Shown one piece after another: positions 1-9,071 of a DNA stretch of 64,000 bases. The DNA comes from JAUILH01 sp964230215 (GTDB lineage Bacteria > Bacteroidota > Bacteroidia > Flavobacteriales_D > JAUILH01). The stretch lies in the NCBI GenBank assembly GCA_964230215.1, contig CAXRGQ010000016.1, forward strand, positions 62,001-126,000. Direction: 5' to 3'. Within the stretch, counting starts at the first letter, position 1. Each line of letters starts with the position of its first letter. The notes under the pieces were generated by a model that searched no databases, was not told the origin of the DNA, and saw only the letters and a program-made list of their open reading frames with translations. The position numbers were made by a program, and so were the translations under genes.

Positions 1-528
1 AGGTTCGTACGCCAACTTCTTTTCATTCCATGCATGATTAATAGCAACCGTTCCTACACCTGGCACCCGATATTTTATTAACATATCATGTCCTCCTACT
101 TTATTTGTACGTAGCTCTAGCAATTTGCCCATATAAAAATTCTGCTGTGAGTACTTTTCGTTCAGCTTTTTTAATACAATGACCGTTTTTGTAAACGATC
201 CTTTTAATGCTCCCATTCTTGCATCCAAAATAAACCCCTCATTAAAGTCGCCAACGGTGTCTATAGGAAATACACGAAAAATCTCGTGGCTACAAACTGA
301 AAGGCTGTCGTTGCCAACCGAATCATTTATGCAATACCCAAGTTCCTCCAAAACATTTGCTACTTCCGCACTAAAAAATGGTGGATAGACCTCTCCAATT
401 AAAATGGTATCTGGAATAAACACAGGCTCTTCGAATACAGTTTCTTTGGCCTCCGGATCACTGCTATTACAGGCTGCAATAACACCAATAAATACAATAC
501 TAATTATTCTAATTCCAACACTGCGCAC
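1..528 (-). CDS. Lipoprotein of unknown function, 3' end cut by window edge
   Basis: The 176 codons seen are the N-terminal part; the frame stays open to base 1. The start is GTG at 528-526: the frame has a stop about 27 bases upstream and no ATG between. The product opens with a positive, hydrophobic signal peptide ending in the lipobox VIAAC (Cys20), followed by an acidic stretch, so it should be an outer- or inner-membrane lipoprotein. It begins two bases after the dapA stop and is probably co-transcribed with dapA. I do not recognise a domain. The existence of the gene is well supported by the signal peptide and long open frame; its function is unknown. Confidence 0.75.
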   Translation of the reverse strand, partial: MRSVGIRIISIVFIGVIAACNSSDPEAKETVFEEPVFIPDTILIGEVYPPFFSAEVANVLEELGYCINDSVGNDSLSVCSHEIFRVFPIDTVGDFNEGFILDARMGALKGSFTKTVIVLKKLNEKYSQQNFYMGKLLELRTNKVGGHDMLIKYRVPGVGTVAINHAWNEKKLAYEP

Positions 529-530
529 GC

Positions 531-1403
531 CTAGCAAACAATTTTTGTATGTTCATCATGAAGTAAAGCCAAGGTGGTATCACTTACTGGGAATAGTGGT
601 AACCTTAAATGGTCTTCACAAATTCCCATGTGCGCTAAAACGGCTTTAATTCCTCCTGGATTTCCTTCCAAAAACAAATTACCAATTTGCGTAAGCACTT
701 TATAGTGGGCATTTCTCGCGTCTACCATATTTCCAGCAGCTGATTCGTCAACAATTGTTTTGAATAGTTTAGGATAGGCATTTGATGCCACACTTATCAA
801 GCCCTCACCTCCAGCAGCAATAATAGGCAATGTTAAAGCATCATCACCACTAAGCACCTCAAATCCAGCAGGCCGTTCCTTAATAATATGCATTATTTGC
901 TCCAAGTTACCAGATGCTTCTTTTACAGCAACCATGTTATCAAGTCTTGCGATTTCTAAACATGTCTCGGCCGTAATGTTTGATGCTGTTCTTCCTGGCA
1001 CATTATAGACAATAATTGGATGATTTGTTGCTTCATTTAAAGCTCTGTAGTGAGCAAGAATTCCTTTTTGAGTAGGTTTATTATATGCAGGACTCGCACT
1101 TAATAGTCCGTCCACCATGTCATTTTTAAAATTCGCCATCTCCTCACATACAGCAGCCGTATTGTTCCCAGCAATTCCGTAGACTACCTTGGCTTGACGT
1201 GCATTTTGCGACACCACAGCATCTAGGACCGCCAACTTCTCTTTATCACTCATCGTAGCTGCTTCTCCGGTTGTTCCCATCACAACCAACACATCTGTAC
1301 CTCCATCCAATTGATGGGCAACCAGATTTTCTAGTCCTTCGAAATCAACATCTCCATTTGCCTTAAACGGTGTAACCAATGCCGTACCTAATCCTTTGAA
1401 CAT
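531..1403 (-). CDS. dapA: 4-hydroxy-tetrahydrodipicolinate synthase
   Basis: Condenses pyruvate with aspartate semialdehyde, the first committed step of lysine and diaminopimelate synthesis in the cytoplasm. The 290-residue length is normal for the family. The substrate threonines lie in GTTGE (Thr44, Thr45), the catalytic tyrosine in YNVPGR (Tyr133) and the Schiff-base lysine in VKEASGN (Lys161), the same numbers as in the E. coli enzyme. It has its own TAnnTTTG promoter 17 bases upstream, lies 83 bp downstream of the DUF6913 gene, and is followed two bases later by a lipoprotein gene. Confidence 0.97.
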   Translation of the reverse strand: MFKGLGTALVTPFKANGDVDFEGLENLVAHQLDGGTDVLVVMGTTGEAATMSDKEKLAVLDAVVSQNARQAKVVYGIAGNNTAAVCEEMANFKNDMVDGLLSASPAYNKPTQKGILAHYRALNEATNHPIIVYNVPGRTASNITAETCLEIARLDNMVAVKEASGNLEQIMHIIKERPAGFEVLSGDDALTLPIIAAGGEGLISVASNAYPKLFKTIVDESAAGNMVDARNAHYKVLTQIGNLFLEGNPGGIKAVLAHMGICEDHLRLPLFPVSDTTLALLHDEHTKIVC

Positions 1404-1420
1404 ATCTTTAAATTTTGCCG

Positions 1421-1428
1421 CAAAAGTA
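1421..1428 (-). promoter_or_regulatory. -7 box of the dapA promoter
   Basis: On the minus strand this reads TACTTTTG, an exact match to the Bacteroidota -7 consensus TAnnTTTG, followed by CGGCAAAATTT and then the dapA start codon 17 bases away. No clear TTTG -33 box is visible. The GCGGC just after the box recurs at 52144 and 63982. Confidence 0.6.
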
Positions 1429-1486
1429 AATTCTTTTACAATTTGTTTTATCTCTAATTTCTATTCTAAGCCCCAATGTTTAAAGC

Positions 1487-2038
1487 TTAACTATTTATGA
1501 TACTTAAGTAATGATTCACATGCTCGATAAGCTCCTTAGGAGTCAAGTTTTGTTTATCAACTGATATCATCATATCGTATAAATGCTCGTTCTTCTCTGA
1601 ATGTTTACCCAACTTAAAACTAGCGTTGCTTTGTTTTACAATGTGTTTTATGGGCATGTCATCATCCAAAGACAAGTCTATCAAAATATTGTAAGGTTCG
1701 GTTATAAAATTCTCCACTATGGTGCCCGATGGTAATTGCTGCCAGTTAGTGTCTTTCTTGGTGAAGGTCTCAAAATCAACCCTTGGCTTTATGTAAGCAG
1801 GCGTTTCTTTATCCTCTATATAACACAATGCCATCAGATTTTTAATGCCATGCTCATCTTTAAGAAAACTCATGTACTTACGTATTACTCCGTAGTGCTC
1901 CTCTCCTCTTTCTTTAAATATCAGTGCGATACTCTCTGCTTCCGCATAGTTATACACACGTTTATCTCGCTTAGCCTCCTCCTGTTTTGAGCCAGCCAGT
2001 CTTGAAATACTATTCTGAAGTTTCTTGATTACACTCAT
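1487..2038 (-). CDS. DUF6913-type protein
   Basis: A soluble 183-residue protein without signal peptide or membrane segment. Its position between ligA and dapA and sequence features such as the 'YNILIDLS' core resemble the DUF6913 family found at this place in Flavobacteriia; no biochemical role is known to me. Its ATG overlaps the ligA stop codon by four bases (ATGA), so it is probably translated by coupling to ligA. It has a basic N-terminal segment and an amphipathic C-terminus. The family name is inferred from context and pattern; function is unknown. Confidence 0.8.
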   Translation of the reverse strand: MSVIKKLQNSISRLAGSKQEEAKRDKRVYNYAEAESIALIFKERGEEHYGVIRKYMSFLKDEHGIKNLMALCYIEDKETPAYIKPRVDFETFTKKDTNWQQLPSGTIVENFITEPYNILIDLSLDDDMPIKHIVKQSNASFKLGKHSEKNEHLYDMMISVDKQNLTPKELIEHVNHYLSIINS

Positions 2039-4053
2039 GCTATCATCTCTAAAAATTCATCTTCAGTAATCATCTTTATCCCTAAATCTTCCGCCTTCTT
2101 AAGTTTAGAAGGCCCCATATTGTCGCCCCTCACAAGATAATCTGTCTTGGATGAAACAGAACTTCCCACTTTGCCGCCATTCCCCTCGATTAAGGCTTTC
2201 AGCTCATTACGACTGACTTTATGAAAAACACCAGACACCACTATAGTTAATCCATCCAACACATTTGACTGCAGCGCTTGTTCAACAATTTCCATTTGCA
2301 AACCATATTCACGCAATCTATCTACAATGGATTGATGTTCTTCCTGTTGGAAGTAATGCATAATACTCTCTGCAATTTTATCGCCTATTTCATCAACTGT
2401 AATGAGCGTTTCGAAATCCGCATTTCTCACAGCATCCATGTTTTTGAAATGCTTAGCTAGTTTCTTAGCGACGGTTTCTCCAACATAACGAATTCCGATA
2501 GCAAATAGTACGCGCTCAAACGGAATTTGCTTTGAAGCTTCCACTCCATCCAATAAGTTATTTACGGATTTTTCAGCCATACGGTCTAACTCCAATAAAT
2601 CTTCCTTTTTAAGCGTATATAAATCTGCATAGTTGCTGATAAGGCCTTTATCTACAAGCACATCAATCGTTTCTGTCCCAATACCATCAATGTTCATCGC
2701 TTTTCTTGAAATAAAATGGTCTATCTTACCCTTAATCTGTGGTGGGCAAAACGCATCATTATTACAAAAATGTTGAGCCTCTCCTTCAGCTCTTTCAAGC
2801 ACTGAATCACAATCAGGGCAGCGTGTGATAAACTCAACTTTAACGGCACCCATGGGTCTTTTATCCAGCTCTACGCCTGTAATCTTGGGAATAATCTCCC
2901 CTCCTTTTTCCACCAATACACTATCCCCTATATGTAAATCTAACTTTTCAATTTGATCTTGATTGTGGAGTGACGCACGTTTTACCGTGGTTCCCGCTAA
3001 TAATACGGGCTTCAAATTTGCCACTGGTGTTATAGCCCCCGTTCTACCTACTTGATAAGAAACGGATTCTAGTATAGTACTAGCCGCCAATGCTTTGTAT
3101 TTGTATGCAATTGCCCATCTAGGAGACTTAGCAGTATATCCAATTTCCTCTTGAATATTAATGTCATTCACCTTAATTACAATGCCATCAATCTCAAAAG
3201 GCAAATCCAATCTTCGGTCCTCCCAATAAGAGATGAAATCCATTATATCGTTTATTGATGAACAGATTCCCACCATATTCTTTTCTTTGGACGGTGTTTT
3301 AAAACCCCATTTTGATGCGTATTCGAGTCTATCTGAGTGCTTTGCTATATCTGCTTCATCCGAAATCACGTAATATAGATATGAGTCTAAAGAACGCTTT
3401 GCAACTACTGCCGAATCTTGCAACTTTAAAGTGCCGGACGCCGTGTTTCTCGGATTCGCGTATAAAGGCTCTCCAATATCTTCCCTTTCCTTATTTAGTG
3501 CTTTAAACTTGTCTAATGGGAAAAATATTTCGCCCCTCACCTCAAGATGAGCAGGTGGATTATTTCTCAGTTTAAGTGGTATGCTTTTAATTGTTTTTAC
3601 GTTGGCCGACACATCTTCTCCCGTCTCTCCATCTCCTCTTGTTACAGCCCGCACAAACTCACCATTTTCATAGACAACACTAATCGCAACTCCGTCGTAT
3701 TTAAGCTCACATATATACTCTAGTTGGCGACCTGCGAGTTCCTCGGCCCGTCTACAAAACTCAGAAATCTCCTCCTTGTTGTAACTATTGCTTAAGCTTA
3801 GCATGCGAGATGCATGCTTAACTTTTGGAAACTTATCTGTTACATCTCCTCCAACGCGTTTTGTTGGGCTATTGTCAGATGCAAATTGTGGAAACTGTTC
3901 TTCTAGTTTTTGAAGCTTCTCTAAAAGCATATCGAACTCATAATCAGAAACCTCACTGATATTAAGCACATAATATTTATGGTTGTAGTCCGAAATGAGA
4001 TTTGACAAACTCTCTATTTCCTGTTGAGCGGTCTTTTCATCCACGTTTTGCAT
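2035..4053 (-). CDS. ligA: NAD-dependent DNA ligase
   Basis: Seals nicks in duplex DNA using NAD+, essential for replication and repair. The 672 residues show the whole family architecture: N-terminal NMN-binding Ia domain, adenylation domain with the catalytic lysine in KYDG (Lys118), OB fold, a four-cysteine zinc finger (CPDC, then C and C about 15-20 residues on), helix-hairpin-helix repeats, and a C-terminal BRCT domain. It starts the ligA-DUF6913 pair. Upstream, a TACATTTA box ends only four bases before the ATG, suggesting a leaderless or nearly leaderless message. Confidence 0.98.
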   Translation of the reverse strand: MQNVDEKTAQQEIESLSNLISDYNHKYYVLNISEVSDYEFDMLLEKLQKLEEQFPQFASDNSPTKRVGGDVTDKFPKVKHASRMLSLSNSYNKEEISEFCRRAEELAGRQLEYICELKYDGVAISVVYENGEFVRAVTRGDGETGEDVSANVKTIKSIPLKLRNNPPAHLEVRGEIFFPLDKFKALNKEREDIGEPLYANPRNTASGTLKLQDSAVVAKRSLDSYLYYVISDEADIAKHSDRLEYASKWGFKTPSKEKNMVGICSSINDIMDFISYWEDRRLDLPFEIDGIVIKVNDINIQEEIGYTAKSPRWAIAYKYKALAASTILESVSYQVGRTGAITPVANLKPVLLAGTTVKRASLHNQDQIEKLDLHIGDSVLVEKGGEIIPKITGVELDKRPMGAVKVEFITRCPDCDSVLERAEGEAQHFCNNDAFCPPQIKGKIDHFISRKAMNIDGIGTETIDVLVDKGLISNYADLYTLKKEDLLELDRMAEKSVNNLLDGVEASKQIPFERVLFAIGIRYVGETVAKKLAKHFKNMDAVRNADFETLITVDEIGDKIAESIMHYFQQEEHQSIVDRLREYGLQMEIVEQALQSNVLDGLTIVVSGVFHKVSRNELKALIEGNGGKVGSSVSSKTDYLVRGDNMGPSKLKKAEDLGIKMITEDEFLEMIA

Positions 4054-4057
4054 GTAG

Positions 4058-4065
4058 TAAATGTA
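4058..4065 (-). promoter_or_regulatory. Probable -7 box of ligA, four bases from the start codon
   Basis: Reads TACATTTA on the minus strand, one mismatch (final A for G) from TAnnTTTG. Only CTAC separates it from the ligA ATG. It fits the pattern of very short leaders seen at ribD, mnmE and the 15990/16053 pair. Confidence 0.4.
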
Positions 4066-4127
4066 TGCAAGCTACCCAGTAAAATCAAGTTCTGAATTGC
4101 AGATTTTCGACGGAATTATTAACAATA

Positions 4128-4793
4128 TCACCACTCTTCTAACTCGTCTTTCTTAAAGACCATTCTGTAGAGTTCGCCGAATAAAATTGTAACACCGTAC
4201 TTGTAATACAGTCCGTTAAACGCTTGTTTTATCTCTTTATCTCCATTAAAAACTACTCGATAACCCACACCAGCCTTGACGCCAAACCACCTAAATATTC
4301 GATATTGGGCCATAAAACCAACACCAGCGGCAGAAAACGGCTTTTCAAGCAATGGCTGATAAAGACCAGCAGTGTCCGTATAACTTCCTCGTATTGTTCC
4401 TGCGCCCATGTAGACTGGAACCATTAGTTCCCAGCGTTTTTTGACCTCCCAAGCACGCTCGTAAAACAAAGCTCCATATCCAGCGCTAAACTTAACCAAA
4501 GATGTATCGGTTGCATCCAATTCGTTCACTTCTACATCTCTAAATACAACATCACGATTTAGTCCATATATACCTATCCCGAACCTATGCACATAATTGA
4601 GTTTTGCTCCTACTCTAAAGCCATTGATTTTAACAGGCCTACCAGCAAAAAACGAGCGGTTAAAATCAAATCCGAAATAAAACTTCCATTCATTTTTTTG
4701 TTCTTCCTCACTAACAATATTTAATGAATCGGGTTGCCCTAAAATTGTAAAAGGCAATAAAATCACCAATATGCCAAACACTATTTTGCCCAA
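4128..4793 (-). CDS. Predicted outer-membrane beta-barrel protein
   Basis: A 221-residue exported protein with a clear signal peptide ending about residue 20 (ILGQ). The rest alternates polar and hydrophobic residues with many aromatic and glycine residues, as in small Bacteroidota barrels, e.g. 'FRWFGVKAGVGYRVVF' near the C-terminus. The acidic C-terminal tail (KKDELEEW) ends in an aromatic residue. The gene overlaps the end of prmC by 13 bases, so the two are co-transcribed. I recognise no specific family and no function can be assigned. Confidence 0.75.
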   Translation of the reverse strand: MGKIVFGILVILLPFTILGQPDSLNIVSEEEQKNEWKFYFGFDFNRSFFAGRPVKINGFRVGAKLNYVHRFGIGIYGLNRDVVFRDVEVNELDATDTSLVKFSAGYGALFYERAWEVKKRWELMVPVYMGAGTIRGSYTDTAGLYQPLLEKPFSAAGVGFMAQYRIFRWFGVKAGVGYRVVFNGDKEIKQAFNGLYYKYGVTILFGELYRMVFKKDELEEW

Positions 4794-5620
4794 ACAATTC
4801 TGTTTTTTCCTTGAAGGTCCTTAACAATTTGAACATCTGAATATCCTGCATCCAAAAATAGCTGCATGACATGTTCACCTAGATTTTCATGAATTTCAAC
4901 CATTACCTGTCCACCATCATTTAAATGGGTATCTGCAAAGTCTATTATAGCTTCATAAAAAATCATTGGAGCATCATCTTCCACAAATAATGCCATTTCT
5001 GGTTCGAAATCCAACACATGCTTTTCCATGTAGGCTCTATCCGCATAAGGAATGTATGGAGGGTTTGAAATAATCGTGTCAAATCCATCATTTAATTGAG
5101 GGATACTCAATAAATCTGCATAGTAAAAATCGATATCGACCTTATTTAAAACTGCATTGGCTTGAGCCGTATCCATTGCCTCTTTAGACCATTCTAATGC
5201 ATACACATCAGCATTTGGTTTGTTTTTTTTGTAAGCTATCGCAATGCATCCAGAACCTGTACACAAATCAATTACCTTGTCATTGGCTGAAGTTTCTTTT
5301 ATCGCTAAATCCACTAGCCCCTCTGTTTCTGGTCGGGGAATTAATACCGAGGAGTTCACCTTCAATTTTATATCATAGAAATACGAAATACCAGTAACAT
5401 ACTGAATAGGTTCTCCATTATTTATGCGTTCTATTGCGGCGCTTAGACTATTAATTTCACTTTCGCTAACTGAATAGGTATTAATACTAATTGGATCCAG
5501 ATTCAATATATCTTCCAATAAAATCCTGCAATGCCAATTCGCCTCTCGCTCATCTTCTATATTCAGAAGTGATTTTATCCATTCTTTTACATCAGGCATT
5601 TTATTTGAGCGAGGATTCAT
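4781..5620 (-). CDS. prmC: Release factor N5-glutamine methyltransferase
   Basis: Methylates the GGQ glutamine of peptide-chain release factors RF1 and RF2 using S-adenosylmethionine. The SAM-binding loop is 'DLCTGSGCIAIAY' and the catalytic NPPY motif lies in 'ISNPPYIPY'; the N-terminal helical domain contains the conserved 'IPRPETE'. The frame extends to an ATG at 5635, but a TATTTTCG box at 5632-5625, one mismatch from the -7 consensus and four bases before the ATG at 5620, favours the shorter start; another ATG lies at 5599. The gene is divergent from ribD. Confidence 0.93.
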   Translation of the reverse strand: MNPRSNKMPDVKEWIKSLLNIEDEREANWHCRILLEDILNLDPISINTYSVSESEINSLSAAIERINNGEPIQYVTGISYFYDIKLKVNSSVLIPRPETEGLVDLAIKETSANDKVIDLCTGSGCIAIAYKKNKPNADVYALEWSKEAMDTAQANAVLNKVDIDFYYADLLSIPQLNDGFDTIISNPPYIPYADRAYMEKHVLDFEPEMALFVEDDAPMIFYEAIIDFADTHLNDGGQVMVEIHENLGEHVMQLFLDAGYSDVQIVKDLQGKNRIVWAK

Positions 5621-5654
5621 GGGTCGAAAATACATAATTAGATACTCATTTCCT

Positions 5655-5662
5655 TATTTTTG
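5655..5662 (+). promoter_or_regulatory. -7 box of ribD, five bases from the start codon
   Basis: TATTTTTG is an exact TAnnTTTG match and is separated from the ribD ATG only by CCAGC. Transcription would start at or next to the ATG, giving a leaderless mRNA. No TTTG -33 box at the usual distance is visible. Confidence 0.6.
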
Positions 5663-5667
5663 CCAGC

Positions 5668-6693
5668 ATGACGCATTCTCTCTATATGTCGCGCTGTCTA
5701 GAGCTCGCCAAAAAAGGCAGTGGCTTAGTTCATTCTAACCCCCTTGTTGGCTGCGTGATTGTTAAGGAGGATAAAATAATTGGCGAGGGATATCATCATG
5801 AATTTGGAGGTGCTCATGCAGAAATAAACGCTATCAATAGTGTTGTTAATAAGGATGATATTATTGGGTCAACGGTATATGTTAGTCTTGAACCATGCTC
5901 TCATTTCGGCAAAACGCCTCCTTGCGCTAATGCCTTAACCCAACATCAGGTGAAAGAAGTAGTTATCTGCAATATTGACCCTAATGAAAAGGTGGCTGGC
6001 AAAGGAATTCAAATACTAGAAGATGCGGGAATCACTGTAGCGCATGGCGTATTAGAAAACGAGGGCAAACAAATCAATCGAGTATTCTTCTGTAATCATG
6101 AGAAAAAGCGTCCCTATGTGAGTTTGAAGTGGGCAGAAAGTCAGGATGGTTTTATAGCACCAGCGCAGCAATTAACTGGACAGTTGCATGCAATTAGCAA
6201 CGATTATGCCCAGTTGATAAATCATTCGATAAGAAGCGCTGTTAATGCCGTAATTATTGGCAAAAACACCTTTTTGAAAGATAGGCCTCAATTAAGCACA
6301 AGGTATGTAGCTGGTAAAACTCCAAAAATGGTGCTATTAGATTCGTCTCTAGAAACAAAAACTATCCTTGAAAAGGATTATTTGGAGCGAGAGATCATTA
6401 TCCTAAATCGAGAGAAAAATGAGCTTATTGGCAATCATCAGTATGTGGTGTGTAGTATGGATGTTGAGACTATCCTTGCTAAGCTATTTACCTTAGACAT
6501 ACAGCATATTATGGTTGAAGGAGGTCAACACGTGCTGAGAAGTTTTATTGAATCAGGTATTTGGGATGAGGCACATCAGTTTATCAGTTCATCAAAAATT
6601 ATCGATGGTATTGAGGCTCCCAAGCTAGCAAATAAGCTTACTTTTGCGCGAGAAATTGGTAATAATACCTACCACTATTATTTAAATGCTTAA
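5668..6693 (+). CDS. ribD: Bifunctional riboflavin deaminase/reductase RibD
   Basis: Carries out the second and third steps of riboflavin synthesis: deamination of the pyrimidine and NADPH-dependent reduction of the ribosyl group. The N-terminal deaminase has the zinc site HAE ('HAEINAIN') and 'PCSHFGKTPPC'; the C-terminal reductase domain includes 'FLKDRPQLSTR' and 'MVEGGQHVL'. The 341-residue length is normal. It heads a five-gene plus-strand run and its end overlaps the next start by eight bases (ATGCTTAA). Confidence 0.97.
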   Translation: MTHSLYMSRCLELAKKGSGLVHSNPLVGCVIVKEDKIIGEGYHHEFGGAHAEINAINSVVNKDDIIGSTVYVSLEPCSHFGKTPPCANALTQHQVKEVVICNIDPNEKVAGKGIQILEDAGITVAHGVLENEGKQINRVFFCNHEKKRPYVSLKWAESQDGFIAPAQQLTGQLHAISNDYAQLINHSIRSAVNAVIIGKNTFLKDRPQLSTRYVAGKTPKMVLLDSSLETKTILEKDYLEREIIILNREKNELIGNHQYVVCSMDVETILAKLFTLDIQHIMVEGGQHVLRSFIESGIWDEAHQFISSSKIIDGIEAPKLANKLTFAREIGNNTYHYYLNA

Positions 6694-7543
6694 CACACTA
6701 CTCGCCATACTTCTGTTTAGCTCAATGCTGATTGTGTTTAAGTACATGAGTCGTTTTTCAGTAAACAACCTGCAAGCTATTGTCATTAACTATTTTGTTG
6801 CAGGATTTTGCGGTTTAATGGCAGTCGAACAACATATAAGTCTCAATCAGACTTTAAATGCAGACTGGCTAATGCATGCTGCAACCATCGGCATCTGTTT
6901 TATCACAGTATTTAATGCCCTCGCTCTTGGGACTCAAAAAGTAGGTCTGGCAGTTAGCACTGTTGCTAATAAGATGTCTCTGATTGTTCCGATATTGGCC
7001 GGCTTTATAATTTATGGTGAAACTGTCGAGTGGCTAAAAATGCTTGCCGTGGTGTTGGCTATCCTAGGTATTTATTTTAGCAGCACCAATAATGGAAAAA
7101 TTAGTTTTTCTCGAAATTACATCCCACTTATTCTATTCATATTTTTAGGCCAAGGATTTGCGGATGTTGTATTTTATGACGCTAACTTAAACGAGTATTC
7201 ACACAGCCCCCATTTCTTCCCTGTACTGTTCGTTACAGCAGGAATAATAGGCATGATAGCAGTATTCTACACCCTCTTTTTTAAGTCTAAAAAGTTTGAA
7301 TTAAAAAGTGTTTTTTGGGGTGTTTTGTTGGGCATTCCGAATTATGGCACCTTATACTACATGAACCTGGCATTGGCTGAAGCAGAACACCGATCAAATG
7401 TTTTTGCGATGGTAAGTATGGGTATTATTATCACCTCTGCCGTTGCTGGCTTGATTTTATTCAATGAAAAGCTCAGTAAAACGAATTGGATAGGTTTATT
7501 ATTGGCTGTTTTAGCCATTGCATTATTGAATTTGCAGTTTTAA
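6686..7543 (+). CDS. EamA/DMT-family transporter
   Basis: A 285-residue integral inner-membrane protein with about ten hydrophobic helices arranged as two EamA repeats (for example 'LAVVLAILGIYFSS' closing the first and 'LLLAVLAIALLNLQF' closing the second). DMT-family proteins export small metabolites or take up nucleotide-sugar-like substrates; the substrate cannot be told here. It overlaps ribD by eight bases and its stop codon overlaps the next start as TAATG, so it is part of the ribD operon. A link to riboflavin export is possible but only a guess from position. Confidence 0.88.
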   Translation: MLNTLLAILLFSSMLIVFKYMSRFSVNNLQAIVINYFVAGFCGLMAVEQHISLNQTLNADWLMHAATIGICFITVFNALALGTQKVGLAVSTVANKMSLIVPILAGFIIYGETVEWLKMLAVVLAILGIYFSSTNNGKISFSRNYIPLILFIFLGQGFADVVFYDANLNEYSHSPHFFPVLFVTAGIIGMIAVFYTLFFKSKKFELKSVFWGVLLGIPNYGTLYYMNLALAEAEHRSNVFAMVSMGIIITSAVAGLILFNEKLSKTNWIGLLLAVLAIALLNLQF

Positions 7544-8148
7544 TGGCAGAGGCTTATTCGACCATAAAAAGAAATGGAGAGAGTCTATTTAAGGACCGCG
7601 CCAGTAAATTTATTGGCATTGCGCGAAAAGTAAGTACAGAGGAAGAGATTAAAGAGGCTTTAGACGAAATAAAAGACGCCTACCCAGACGCTGGCCATCA
7701 TTGCTATGGATTACGACTATATCACGATCATTCGCTTTATCGTTACTCGGATGACGGAGAGCCGAGCAACTCGGCAGGAGCCCCCATATTTGGACAAATA
7801 CAGAGTTTTGATTTGACAAACGTCCTTATTGTGGTTGTGCGCTATTTTGGAGGAACAAAGCTGGGTGTCGGTGGATTAATTAATGCTTACAGAGAGGCCG
7901 CCAAGCTGGCGATTGAAGATGCGGGTATAGTTACCAGCTATTTAAAAGATTACTATTCAATAAGCTACGCTTACGATCAAACCAGTGACTTTAAGCAGAT
8001 TGTGCATCAGATGAACGGAGATGTATACGATGAAACATTCGAGTCGATATGCAAAGCCACTGTTGCTGTGCTACCAGAAGATAAAGAAGACTTTGTGGCT
8101 CTACTGGAGCAAAAACAGATTGATTTCACCTATTTATATAAAAGATAA
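7543..8148 (+). CDS. YigZ/IMPACT-family protein
   Basis: A 201-residue cytoplasmic protein of the YigZ/IMPACT (UPF0029) family, shown by 'GEPSNSAGAPIFGQI' and 'VVVRYFGGTKLGVGGL', the signature region. The C-terminal half is the DUF1949-like ferredoxin-fold extension. Eukaryotic IMPACT acts in translation control; the bacterial role is not settled. The ATG at 7543 is preferred over an upstream start at 7486 because the product then begins at the conserved 'YSTIKRNGES' region and forms a TAATG junction with the transporter gene. It joins the next gene in the same way. Confidence 0.92.
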   Translation: MAEAYSTIKRNGESLFKDRASKFIGIARKVSTEEEIKEALDEIKDAYPDAGHHCYGLRLYHDHSLYRYSDDGEPSNSAGAPIFGQIQSFDLTNVLIVVVRYFGGTKLGVGGLINAYREAAKLAIEDAGIVTSYLKDYYSISYAYDQTSDFKQIVHQMNGDVYDETFESICKATVAVLPEDKEDFVALLEQKQIDFTYLYKR

Positions 8149-9071
8149 TGGAGTTATTGAAAGAATTATGTGCTATCCCAGGACTATCGGGAGATGAAGA
8201 AAGAATTAGTCGATTTGTTTTAGATTACATTGAACGCAACGCTAGTTCGTGGGAAGTTAAACCGAATGTTCTTTACGGAGCAGAAATGCAAGATTGTATC
8301 ATCCTTACCTTTGGTCAACCCCGTACTGCCGTGTTTGCTCATATGGATACAGTTGGTTTTACTGTTGGCTATGATAAAGAACTTATTAAAGTTGGAGGTC
8401 CCTCATGCAAAGAAGGCGATTATTTAGTAGGAGAAGATAGTCAGGGTAAAATTGAATGTGAATATCTTGAATTAGAAGATGATAGCGGTAATATTCGTAA
8501 GGAATACGTATTTGAGCGTGAGATTGAAAGAGGCACGAACTTATCGTATAAGCAAAATTGGGTGGAAGATGAAGAGTACGTTCAATCATGCTATATGGAT
8601 AATCGTCTTGGCATGTGGAATGCATTAAGACTGGCTGAAACACTTGAAAATGGTGCCATAGTATTCAGTACATACGAAGAACATGGTGGAGGCAGCGTTG
8701 GCTTTCTAGCAGATATCTTAATTCGTGAGTATGGCATACGTCAAGCACTGATTTCGGATATTACGTGGGTAACTGATGGCGTTAAACATGGTAAGGGAGT
8801 GGCCATTTCCATGCGCGACTCAGGCATTCCCAGAAAATCCTATGTAGATAAAATCATTGATATAGCTAAACATAGTGAGATTCCGTTCCAAATAGAAGTA
8901 GAAAGTGCTGGTGGCAGTGACGGAACCGCACTACAAAGATCTCCATTTGCTTTTGACTGGTGTTTTATTGGAGCTCCAGAAGATAATGTGCATAGCCCGT
9001 ATGAGCGTGTTCACAAAGAAGATATTCATTCCATGCTTGCATTGTATAAGGTCTTAATGGAAAAGCTCTAG
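8148..9071 (+). CDS. M42-family aminopeptidase-like metallopeptidase
   Basis: A 307-residue di-metal peptidase related to glutamyl aminopeptidase and FrvX. Expected metal and catalytic positions are visible: His and Asp in 'AHMDTVGF', Asp in 'CYMDNRLG', the Glu pair in 'STYEEHGGGSVGF', Asp in 'LISDITWVTDG' and His in 'NVHSPYERVH'. 'GGSDGTALQ' near residue 265 is also typical. It is shorter than most M42 enzymes (about 350), with a reduced dimerisation domain. It probably trims N-terminal residues of peptides in the cytoplasm. It is coupled by TAATG upstream and TAGTG downstream. Confidence 0.88.
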   Translation: MELLKELCAIPGLSGDEERISRFVLDYIERNASSWEVKPNVLYGAEMQDCIILTFGQPRTAVFAHMDTVGFTVGYDKELIKVGGPSCKEGDYLVGEDSQGKIECEYLELEDDSGNIRKEYVFEREIERGTNLSYKQNWVEDEEYVQSCYMDNRLGMWNALRLAETLENGAIVFSTYEEHGGGSVGFLADILIREYGIRQALISDITWVTDGVKHGKGVAISMRDSGIPRKSYVDKIIDIAKHSEIPFQIEVESAGGSDGTALQRSPFAFDWCFIGAPEDNVHSPYERVHKEDIHSMLALYKVLMEKL

